64,000 nt of DNA from Rhynchopus sp. YZ270_cl-10 (Eukaryota > Euglenozoa > Diplonemea > Diplonemida > Diplonemidae). Below, in pieces: positions 55,611 through 64,000 of the stretch. Location of the stretch: positions 709,501 to 773,500 of the forward strand of contig OZ037846.1 of the NCBI GenBank assembly GCA_964035575.1, given 5' to 3'. The position numbers and the translations under genes are program-made. The first letter of the stretch is position 1. Every line of letters begins with the position of its first letter. The notes under the pieces are model-generated. The model searched no databases. It was not told the DNA's origin and saw nothing but the letters and a program-made list of their open reading frames with translations.

Positions 55611-56411
55611 TGCCTCCAAATAGTGCCGAAAGCCAAAATTTTAGGGGGTTTTGACCCACCGCGTGTGCACATCTGTTGGTGGGTGCTTGGGGTGCCGTAC
55701 AATAAGAAATGAAGCCGAAAACTAGGGGAGGAGGGTCTTTTTGTATGTCTGAATACTTTTGTTAGTGTTTTTTGTTGAGACGGCTGAAGTAACTCCAGAT
55801 GGTGTTCGACTTCAATTTCCGTTCTTTGTGCAAGTGATCGAAGTAGCGGTGTAATCTTCTCACGTGGCTTGCGGGACTTGATCTTCGACCATTTCAGAAA
55901 TCCTTGCAAAGCAATGTCATGGGTTTCTTTTGTGGGGGCCTTCTTCTGAGCATCCTCATAGATATCTGTGGCCTGCTTCTTGGTAGTCCTTGGCATGATC
56001 TTGTGTTTTTGACGTTAAAATCCCTCTGGGAAGTGGTTTTTGGGTGGAAAAAAACCTCAAAAACGCGTTTTAGACCCCTAGAAAGGCTCAAAACTGCTCA
56101 ATTCTTGCTGGAATTGCAAAATTGGGCACTTTTAGGGGTATGACCAAAAAATTTTTCGAGAGTCTAGTTAGTACGGAGGCGCACCTTAGAAGGCAAAAAA
56201 TCAAAAAAACAGCAGGGAAAAATAGACTTTTTATTCCCTGCCCCTTTTTAGCTGGGGTTCCCGGCTATTTACTATTTATTCCCTGCTCAAATTTACTTTT
56301 TTTCCCTCACCCCAGCCATTTACGGCTAAAAAATGCAGGGAAAAAAACCTACTTTATTTCCTGCCCCCCTAAGGCATTTTGGCTTGAGGCACAATATTTG
56401 GAGGCAATAAA
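55606..56411 (-). mobile_element. Tyrosine-recombinase element B, TIR core with shortened gene
   Basis: The TIRs are TTTTATTGCCTCCAAATA..GCCAAAAT at 55605-55650 and the inverse at 56365-56412. Iterons at 56206-56370 are palindromes of the form GCAGGGAAA..TTTCCCTGC, between the TIR and the gene start, in the same place as in element A but of different sequence. The gene is cut short. Confidence 0.68.
55607..55996 (-). pseudogene. Shortened tyrosine recombinase N-terminus (element B)
   Basis: The ORF starts MPRTTKKQATDIYEDAQKK and contains FLKWSKIKSRKPREKITPLL. It aligns with MPRTKKKEAMEDLYE and the FLQHNKITGRKQPREE region of the intact recombinase at 4301. The catalytic domain is absent; after about residue 70 the frame runs into unrelated sequence and the TIR. 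It may be a non-autonomous derivative. It confirms that the MPRT start is conserved. Confidence 0.65.
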
Positions 56412-56600
56412 AAAAAATAAAACCAAAATGTAATACATTAGTGTAGATACCGATGAGAATCCGTCCCAAAGCTCAAATAATCGAGATGGTTGTTGTTTTT
56501 TTTTGTGGGGTTGCCAGTGTTTCCGAAAGGGCCCATATTGACAGGTCCTTGACATGTCCTTGACACAAGGTTTACAGGGGAAAATGACACACCCCCCCTA

Positions 56601-57290
56601 CAGTCCCGGCTATATTTTATAGGCTCTTAAATCGGTATTTTGTATTTATACGGGTTCCTATTTCGTGAATATTTAATTTATTTTTTTAGCGCTGCAAAAT
56701 TTTGCCAAATAATTATTTAATTTCTGTGGCGGGCCTGCTCGGGCTCGTCTGCCTGCGGCGCGACCGTAGGGAGCGCCGCAGGCAGACGGTACGGTACAGC
56801 TGGTGTACGCAGGTGTTGTTTCGCCCACGATTCCGAAACTGCGCGACACCCAGTACGTTGCTGAGGGTGGTGCGGATTTTCGGCGTGATGCCACGCGCAA
56901 GCGAAGCGAAGCGGGAGGCTGTGATCGGCCAGCCGAGCGAGCGGGTTCGCTGCGTGCCAGGCGCACGATGTAGGCTGCTGAAAGGGTGGTGCAGGTCTTC
57001 TGTCCTGTCGCTTCGGCAGCGACATTCTCCAGCAGCACCACGTCTTCAGCCTGCGCCTCGGCCACCTTAATAGCCTCTGCGGCCGTCCTCCCGCTATTTC
57101 AAGGGCGATGTCAATCGGATGTGTGGCTGTTCCGCTTATATTATAGTTTTGTGAAGGAGTGTGTGTGGGGTTAACGGTAGTAAACTGGGTTTCGTGGGTC
57201 ACTAAAAAACGAGGTTTTTATTTCATGAATAATTAATTAATTTTTGGCGGCTTCACGAAATAGAAACCCGGATTATTATAGTCGGGACTG
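56601..57290. mobile_element. Tc1/mariner-like non-autonomous element (TA duplication)
   Basis: The ends CAGTCCCGGCTATA and TATAGTCGGGACTG, with subterminal CGGGTTYCTATTTCGTGAA, are inverted and flanked by TA on each side. CAGT-start TIRs with a TA target fit Tc1/mariner. The interior (56730-57110) is a GC-rich block unlike its surroundings. GACATGTCCTTGACATGTC words flank the element on both sides (56540-56575 and 57296-57330). Confidence 0.65.
56730..57110 (-). other. GC-rich island inside the mariner-like element, unidentified
   Basis: Open frames on the minus strand include AEAQAEDVVLLENVAAEATG and DIALEIAGGRPQRLLRW. GCGCCGCAGGC and GCGCAAGCGAAGCGAAGCGG words occur. The composition suggests captured coding sequence, but frames are interrupted and no family is recognised. 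Confidence 0.35.
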
Positions 57291-58473
57291 TATATTGACA
57301 TGTCCTTGACATGTCGTTGACATGTCCCCGACAGCAGATCGGTAACACCAGGGGTGTGTTTGAAAAAAATCGGGTAGGGGGGAAGTTCCTGAGCGTAATA
57401 TTGTTCATAAAAGGAGTGTGGGGGTATGGTCGGTGCATCTCTGTATCGCTTTGCAAAGGGCACAACACAGGAACCTGACCGGGTCTGCGCTTGCGGGGAA
57501 CGCGTTCCTGCGTGTGAACGACCTGTCTGCGGAGGTGAAGGTTGACACAACTAGTCTTTTTGCTTCTTCCGTGAGTCGATCTCTTTTTCCAATCGCTTCC
57601 GTGCTCCAAGTTTGAAACCAAGCTCCTGTTTTTTTAGTATTAGCGTAGACCCCCAAAGATGAACCCCACTATAATTTTTATAAGTTTTTTATCACAGTAT
57701 TTTTTTTTTTAAAAACGCACTACGTTGTGAACGGAAAGTGTTAACGTCGTTCACTCACCCCAACCGTGCTCCGCAACACCACCCAACAGGTGTGTGTGGA
57801 AGCGTCAACGCATCAAACAACTCTAAGAAAAGGGGTGGTGAGGGAAACGACACCACTTTTTTGCGTATAAAAAATTGTGAATAAAACAGTATTTTTAAAA
57901 TCATTAATACTCCACCTGTACAATTATGGGCTGGTATCTGTGAACAAAAAAATCTGACAGTACAATTTTCTCCACAAATCCTCCTGCCTAATAAGCAGTC
58001 CAATACACTCCTCGCCTCGTATGAACGAGAGTACAGGGTGTTATTCCTTTTTCACACCATGAAACAGAGCCGCAAGACACCTCACCATGAAGCAGTTCCT
58101 TGCGTACTTCAAGGAGTTGCACGAAGACGGGACCATGAAGGCATCATGCAGACGAAGTGGAGCATGACAAGCAGGATGCTGAGGGTGAGTTACCCTGCCT
58201 TCAAGGCTGGCTTTGAGTCAGTCTCGAAGGTGGGGAGATCTGACGGTAGAGAACGAAGGCGACATCCACAACCGACGTGAAGACGGCGAAAGGAAGACCA
58301 AGCTGGAAAGGCTTGTGAAGGAAGAGAAGGAAATGTGTTGGCGTGTCTCGTTCGCACGTTGCAAAAAAAAAAAAAAAAATCGGGATGCGCACGCGGACTC
58401 CTGTTATTTTGATCCCCTCCGGTTCCCTCTCACTGGTTTATGTGGTGGCATGCTTCCCTGCAGGTATGGAGTA
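57291..58473. other. Region between mariner-like element and MORN gene
   Basis: A partial F1 repeat (57634-57675) and a GGGGGGAAGTTCCTGAGCG..AATATTG hairpin relative (57379-57405) are visible. The open frames at 57405-57656 look somewhat protein-like (AKRLVVSTFTSADRSF) but are unrecognised. 58085-58340 is treated separately. Confidence 0.4.
58085..58340 (+). pseudogene. Possible recombinase relic D
   Basis: Reading MKQFLAYFKELHEDGTMKAS and, in the next frame, MQTKWSMTSRMLRVSYPAF resembles residues 53-85 of the intact recombinase (VVSYLTHLREERSYKASSLW, SCYSKLNFMFKTEF). A lysine/glutamate-rich stretch (RREDGERKTKLERLVKEEKE) follows. The similarity is short, and no TIRs were found around it. 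It could instead be a decayed host gene. Confidence 0.35.
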
Positions 58474-60385
58474 CTAAATTTTTCGCCTAGAGTAATTCAG
58501 GTGTAATTGTGTGTACGTAGACTGAACGTGTACCCAAGATAGGCACAGGTAGGTGCGGATAACCAGGTGTGCACGATTTGCGTTTGGGGTAAAACGTATA
58601 AGATCATTGTCAACCCAAAATTGCTTTACACAATACCCGCTAAAAGACAAATTTAACCTCAGCCTTGGAACCCCTCCCAACGATACCTTAAGATCGTCCC
58701 CGGTCAATGCGAGGAAGGTCGACTCATCGATCTTTTCTGAGACAAAGATACTTCGGTCTTCGTCGTCGATGTTGTTGATGGAGGCGAGCCATTCGGGGAA
58801 CTCTGTTTTCACTGCTGCGACGGGGGTCGCTTCGGGGGTAGGCTCTACAGGCTCCACAGGCTGTGCAGGCTGTGTAGGCTGTGTAGGTTGTGTAGGCTGT
58901 ACAGGCGCGACTGCTGCAGGGACATCTGCACCACCGTCACCACCTCCTGGCACCACATCTCCCGTCGCAGGCGCGACGTCACCCTCAGGTACCGCGCCCC
59001 CCGCCTCCTCAATCGGCACCTTCTCCTTACACTGGTTTGCCTCGTACCGTACCTTGTAGCGCTTCCGACTAGACCCGTATGTGTAGATCCCCTCGCCATG
59101 CATCATGTCGTTCTCCCACGCCCCGCTGTACGCGCTCGCGCTTGCGAAGACCAGCTCCCCTTGGCCGTGTTTTTTGTTCTGCAAAAACTCCCCGGTGTAT
59201 TTGTCGCCCTTCTTCGTCTGGAAGGTGCCCTTCCCTTCGCGTGACCCCTGCCGGTAGGTGCCCTCGTAGAATCCACCGTCAGCGTAGACATACTTTCCTT
59301 GGCCGTGTTCGTGGTCGTTGACAAACCCGCCTTCGTACATATCGCCGTTTTCGTATTTGAGGGTGCCGTTGCCGTGCTGTGATGTGGGAGGGGGTAACAA
59401 AATAATGGTGAAATCAATAAAAGTTGCTTGGTGCCAATCTGTAGGTTTCGGCCTACATTGAGTACAGATCTTTATACTACGCAGGGTGTAATGCGATTGT
59501 AGATGCAAAAAAAAACCTCATTTTTTTCTCAGAAACTCTGGTCTTAAAAAAATATCGTTTAGTTTTCCCTTTACATACCATGCAGTCGTTCTTCCAATCA
59601 CCGTCATAGGAATGCTCAGGACACTCATAATACCCTTTGCCATGCTTCTGGTCGTCAACCCAGTCACCCCGGTAGGAGTGTCCATGCGACTTGCTTGACA
59701 ACGTCCCCTTCCCTGTCTGGTGCCCCGCTACCCACTGCCCTTCGTACTTATTGCCGTGCACATCTACTAGCACACCAAAGTCTTGAAACAGGCCTTCCTT
59801 GAAGCCTCCTTTATAGACCTCACCTGATTTGAAGGTAAACTCACCCTGGCCCTCTTCAATTCCTTTGACGAAGGTGCCTTTGTAGGTTCCGCTGGCAGGG
59901 TCGGTGAGCTCTCCTTTTCCGTGGCGTTCGCCGTGTTGCCATTGGCCGTCGTAGATGACGCCAGTTGCTTTGCGTGTGTAGATGCCAGATCCGTGGCGTT
60001 TGCCGGCGTCCCAATGGCCTTCGTAGACGTCCCCTGTTTTGTTCCATGTGAATTTTCCGGTTCCTTGGATTTTTCCGTCGGAGACTTCTCCAAGGTAGGA
60101 GCCAAAGGAGAACTCAACCGCCTGCCCTTCGCTTCCGGCGGCAGTTGGCGCAGCTTTGATTTTTTCCTCCATCTCCTCATCCATCTGCTCCTGCTCAACG
60201 GCGCTCTGCTTCTTCTCGTCCTGCTGCTCGCGTCTGCGTTGTTTCATAAGCTTCTTCATCTCAAGCTTGCGCTTCCTCTCGTCCTCCTGCTGCGACCTCT
60301 CAATCTCCTCCAACTCCTTGCGCTGCTTCGCCTCCTTCTCAGACTCCTCAAGGAGACGTTGTTTGATCGCTGCTTCATCAGACAT
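58474..60385 (-). CDS. MORN-repeat protein with coiled coil and SAM-like C-terminus (~569 aa)
   Basis: Probably a membrane- or cytoskeleton-associated scaffold. Exon 1 (60385-59579) encodes a Glu/Lys/Arg-rich coiled coil (about residues 1-80) and the first MORN repeats; exon 2 starts at 59376, in phase, after a 202-bp GTATGT..CACAG intron. About eleven MORN units of the form YEGxWxxGxxHGxGxYxxxxG run to about residue 400. A Pro/Thr/Gln linker (PTQPTQPTQPAQPVEPVEP) follows, then a segment WLASINNIDDEDRSIF..EKIDESTFLALTGDDLK that matches the SAM domain pattern. The end is uncertain: a GTATCG donor at 58686 follows DDLK, and the read-through tail to 58474 is A/T-rich with little conservation, so an additional 3' exon may exist. 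Confidence 0.82.
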
Positions 60386-62063
60386 TTGTAGGGAAGGGGG
60401 GGGGGAGTGAGGTGTGTGCCTGAGTGGAGTGGTGTTGAAAAGGAAAAGACTCTTTAAAGTGAAGTTGTTGATGCAGGCATCTCCGACTGACCCACGATGC
60501 CAGCCATCTGGATGAAAAGTGCAAAGTACTCTGCGGCCAACAGAAGATGTAAAAAAGGAAGCCTAATAGGCTTGCCCGTAAGAGAGCGAAGGTGGTACAC
60601 AACCGTTCGTCATCCGGCGGTCCACCTTTCGTTGAAGAGTTGTGAGCTTCTGCAGCCAGGAAAATGGATGTTCGTGCATACAGAGCTAAAAAAGAAAACG
60701 AAAAGGAACAGATCTATCCACCTGATTTTGGCATGGTAGTAACTTCTGCCAAACAAACGCCAAAATCGGGTCGAAAAATCAGGTGGTGCTTACATCGAGA
60801 ATACATCAAAAAAAAGAAAAAAGAAAAAGGATATGGGGTGGAACGTTTTCCAGAAACATGCATTGGAAATAAATTTAGAATTCTGGCGAGGCAAAAAAAA
60901 TATATATTTGGACCGTTATGCTATACCTTCATTCCCTTTTTTTTTTGTTGTGTCAACTATCGCCTAAGGACCCGCTTGGGGAACCTAGAATCTGTACTTA
61001 ATGTTGGCCGAAGCCTTTTGTACTATGGAAGGTATAGACGTCGGTCGTCCTCAACCCTCAAAAAAAGAGGGATATCCTGTCTTTCTCTTTTTTTTTTTTG
61101 TTGTCAGACCAGCTGTCTCGTATGCGAATCTGAGTTTACCTTTTATTCATTTCATCAGCAAACACACGCTAAGAATACCACGGTACAGGAAAGGGTGTGT
61201 GTGTGTGTGTGTGTGTTTCTACTGCCCTCGCCCCACTCTTGCTGTTATCACAAAGTCTACACCAGCGGGCATTACAGTTTCATCCTCACGCTTTGGCTCA
61301 ACCTGAGGGAAAAGAAGGGTGTGTAAAGGGGGCTCAACAGACTGGGTAGCTGCACGGTACTCTTATTGATGTATGCTCGTTGACGTGACCCATCCCCACC
61401 TTCAAACAAACTGAGAGGTGAGAAAGGCGCCACGACGGTACTCTTATTTGCTGTCGGTCAACAACAACAAAATTTGTATAAAATTGTAGCCTACGATCAG
61501 TAGATAGCAGGATTTTTTTTCTTCACAGGATCCTTAAAAGACAGCAAATAAAAGGAAGGTACGCTTTGCAGTAGGATGTCAACACCCTTTTTCTATTTTG
61601 AAAATTTGGTTGTATTAGTGTAGCCACCTAGAGTGTGTTCTACTATTCTCTATTTTGTTTTGGGGGGAGATTTGTTATGCATTATTGTCAACAACAACAA
61701 AAAAAAAAGGGGTGGGGGAATGGTTGATTCTCTCTGTTTTGCTCTGGTTTTATGCTTTAAAAAAAGAGGGGAAACGTTCTTATTTTCTGGGAGGACAGAG
61801 AGGATAGGGAGGGTTGAAAAATCATATATTTTTTTATCGTGCAATTTTTGACTCGTGTACAAATCCTTCAGGAAGAACCAAAAATTATAATCTGGGAGCG
61901 TGTAATTATTACCAAGCGTGTAATTATGAATCGTTAGCGATTTGCGACCAAAAATGTCAACCGTGTAATTATGGGTAATAATTACACGCTCAAACCCACT
62001 TTTGGTGATTCTAAGTCGCCAAAGGGAAAGGGACTCTGCAAAATTTTTTTTCCCCCCTATGAG
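60386..62063. other. Gene-free right flank with repeats
   Basis: It contains F9 (60497-60520), a diverged CACCTG palindrome (60718-60786), F3 (60955-61080), F1 (61595-61647), and an inverted repeat AGCGTGTAATTATTACC at 61898-61990 with inner CGTGTAATTATG repeats. CTTCACAGGATCCTTAAAAG (61519) also occurs at 25935 near the helicase gene. No gene is supported. Confidence 0.45.
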
Positions 62064-62270
62064 CATACATGTTGGTACGTACGTAAAACGCGCAAAAATA
62101 ATCAAAAAACGCGCAAAATAATAAAAAAATGTTTTTAATAAAAAACGTCACAAAGACGTTTTGCGCGCTTTTGTTACGTTTTTGTGACGTTTTTATTAAA
62201 AACATTTTTTTATTATTTTGCGCGTTTTTTGATTATTTTTGCGCGTTTTACGTACGTACCAACATGTATG
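62064..62270. mobile_element. Near-perfect 207-bp palindrome with CATAC ends
   Basis: Arms of about 90 bp (CATACATGTTGGTACGTACG, TAAAACGCGCAAAAATAATC and onward) are almost perfectly inverted around a short centre containing GACGTTTTGCGCGC. The flanks TATGAG and TATAAG give a 5/6 duplication. The CATAC terminus and 6-bp spacing match 30297-31138. The low arm divergence implies a young element or active arm conversion. Confidence 0.7.
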
Positions 62271-62366
62271 TATAAGGGTTAATTTCGACGATTTGAGCCC
62301 ATTCAAAGCAAAATTTGACCCATTTGAGCAGTTCTAGGCCCCTCAAACACGTTTTTGATTATCCGC

Positions 62367-62397
<31 letters not shown>

Positions 62398-62401
<4 letters not shown>

Positions 62402-62950
62402 ACTATTTATTCACCTCCTTTTAGCGGGGTTTTATTTTGCGATAACTTCACGCATTTTTTTCCCAGGCGAGGGCTACTTAATTTGCCGAGCGAAGCGAGG
62501 CAAATTGAGTGCACGAGCCTGGGAAAAAAATAAGTGAAGTATCGCAAAATAATCCGCTAAAAGGAGGTGAATACGTAATTTTATTTCACGGGAAATAAAG
62601 TATACGAAAGGATTTGGCACTTTTAGCGTGACTTATTTATTGTGCAATAACTAACGAGTATGTGTCCTCACAGGAAGCTCTCAGGGGGAAAAAAAAAAAA
62701 GAGCGTGAAAAAAAAAAAAAAAAAAGCTCTCATTACCCTCCCGCCAGCGCTACCGGGTCCCGCGGACCCCTAGATAGGCCCGCTGAGGGGCTGGCGGGAT
62801 TGAGGAGGCTGGAGGGAGGCTAAAAAAGGCTGGACGGTCCCTCCAGCCCTACTACCTACATGTACCAAAATTTAGCGTGAAATTATCATTAAATAAAATC
62901 CCGCTAAAAGTGCCAAATCCTTCGTATACTTTATTTCCCAGGGGAATAAA
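62398..62950. mobile_element. Non-autonomous recombinase-type element (palindrome + TIR core), copy 2
   Basis: Nearly identical to 50538-51070 over its whole length: palindrome 62398-62573, then TIRs at 62577-62640 and 62880-62945. The interior differs by a short GGCTGGAGGGAGGC duplication. There is no recombinase. The intact left flank ATAACTATTTATTCACC here serves as the empty site for the 49978-50537 insertion. Confidence 0.78.
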
Positions 62951-63304
62951 AAAAAAACCCACTTTTTCGGTTCAACATCCATACTTCGGCACATTTCCCA
63001 TACACCCCACATACACACTCCCATCATCGACATACAGTGACTGGAGGGTGACGGGGACTCGCCGGATTTGTACACTCGTCAAAAATTGCACGATAAAAAA
63101 AAAACTAATTATTGGTGTGGCTGACGACCCCAAAATAGCAGAAAATAGCAGAAAATCGCAGAAAATAGCAGAAAATAGCACTTTGGGGGGATTTTTTTGG
63201 GTTTGGTGGCTGGGTGGTGGTGTGGCTCCCGATGGACGAGGGAAGGAAACTTGGCCAGCCCGCAAACCCGGAAACCCCCTCCCACTCCACAAACGGATCA
63301 TAAG
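62951..63304. other. Spacer before the terminal microsatellite
   Basis: Five units of CAGAAAATAG-type repeat lie at 63136-63180. CGCAAACCCGGAAACCCC precedes the microsatellite, comparable to CGCAAACCCGAAAC near 46280. No gene is supported. Confidence 0.45.
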
Positions 63305-64000
63305 GTACACAGTACACAGTACACAGTACACAGTACACAGTACACAGTACACAGTACACAGTACACAGTACACAGTACACAGTACACAGTACACAGTACA
63401 CAGTACACAGTACACAGTACACAGTACACAGTACACAGTACACAGTACACAGTACACAGTACACAGTACACAGTACACAGTACACAGTACACAGTACACA
63501 GTACACAGTACACAGTACACAGTACACAGTACACAGTACACAGTACACAGTACACAGTACACAGTACACAGTACACAGTACACAGTACACAGTACACAGT
63601 ACACAGTACACAGTACACAGTACACAGTACACAGTACACAGTACACAGTACACAGTACACAGTACACAGTACACAGTACACAGTACACAGTACACAGTAC
63701 ACAGTACACAGTACACAGTACACAGTACACAGTACACAGTACACAGTACACAGTACACAGTACACAGTACACAGTACACAGTACACAGTACACAGTACAC
63801 AGTACACAGTACACAGTACACAGTACACAGTACACAGTACACAGTACACAGTACACAGTACACAGTACACAGTACACAGTACACAGTACACAGTACACAG
63901 TACACAGTACACAGTACACAGTACACAGTACACAGTACACAGTACACAGTACACAGTACACAGTACACAGTACACAGTACACAGTACACAGTACACAGTA
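63305..64000. repeat. 7-bp microsatellite (CACAGTA)n running off the window
   Basis: At least 99 copies of CACAGTA with no visible variants, continuing past the right edge. Same unit as 45636-46229. Open frames across it are fortuitous. Confidence 0.95.

Noticed and set aside
58640-58686. 47-bp intron at the end of the MORN gene (GTATCG..TTTTAG)
   Set aside because: Much shorter than the other introns seen (about 200 bp or more), and splicing gives a stop after nine codons with no improvement of the SAM-like segment.

Overview
The window is nuclear DNA of a unicellular eukaryote that I cannot place further. The evidence is short introns with uniform GTATGT-type donors and CAG/TAG acceptors, CA-rich leaders before start codons, all three standard stop codons in use, and host-type genes (DEAD-box helicase, voltage-gated K+ channel, MORN-repeat protein, CCCH zinc-finger proteins, a secreted mucin-like repeat protein). 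There is nothing bacterial. A/T homopolymer runs are extremely common.

Host genes are sparse and all six lie on the minus strand: a 61-aa CCCH protein (1.0-1.2 kb), a Q-rich CCCH protein (22.7-23.7 kb), a six-exon DDX5/Dbp2-type helicase (25.3-28.8 kb), a 2.2-kaa secreted Pro/Ala/Thr/Ser repeat protein (34.7-41.4 kb), a three-exon six-transmembrane K+ channel (48.0-52.6 kb) and a MORN-repeat protein with a C-terminal SAM-like segment (58.5-60.4 kb). They do not look like an operon or a pathway; three (two CCCH proteins and the helicase) point to RNA handling.

Most of the rest is a layered deposit of small DNA transposons whose ends can be read directly: ten hAT-like elements with 8-bp target duplications (seven exact, three with one mismatch), five CACTA-like elements with 2-bp duplications, elements ending CATAC with 6-bp duplications, a Tc1/mariner-like element (TA), a Harbinger-like element (TAA), and larger TIR elements at 29.8-33.8 kb and 42.0-44.4 kb. 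Microsatellites of 5-, 7- and 9-bp units built on the same CAGTA core fill several hundred bases to 1.2 kb each.

The most interesting system is a family of tyrosine-recombinase transposons. An apparently intact copy (4.12-5.78 kb) has terminal inverted repeats, palindromic subterminal iterons, a 338-aa recombinase with the R-HxxR-H/W-Y set, and beyond its right TIR a ~180-bp palindrome. Two diverged copies (48.7-50.0 kb and 55.4-56.4 kb) keep the same order (TIR, recombinase remnant, TIR, palindrome), and two non-autonomous copies (50.5-51.1 and 62.4-62.95 kb) keep palindrome plus TIR core. The tip of the palindrome is conserved between families whose arms have diverged. Three element copies together build the 2.67-kb second intron of the K+ channel gene.

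A second unusual layer is a set of 40-90-nt hairpin-forming dispersed repeats that lie almost always in the same orientation across the window, and a separate GGGGCAAT..ATNGCCCC hairpin that occurs three times in one K+ channel intron with compensatory changes. No rRNA, tRNA, CRISPR or retroelement was recognised.
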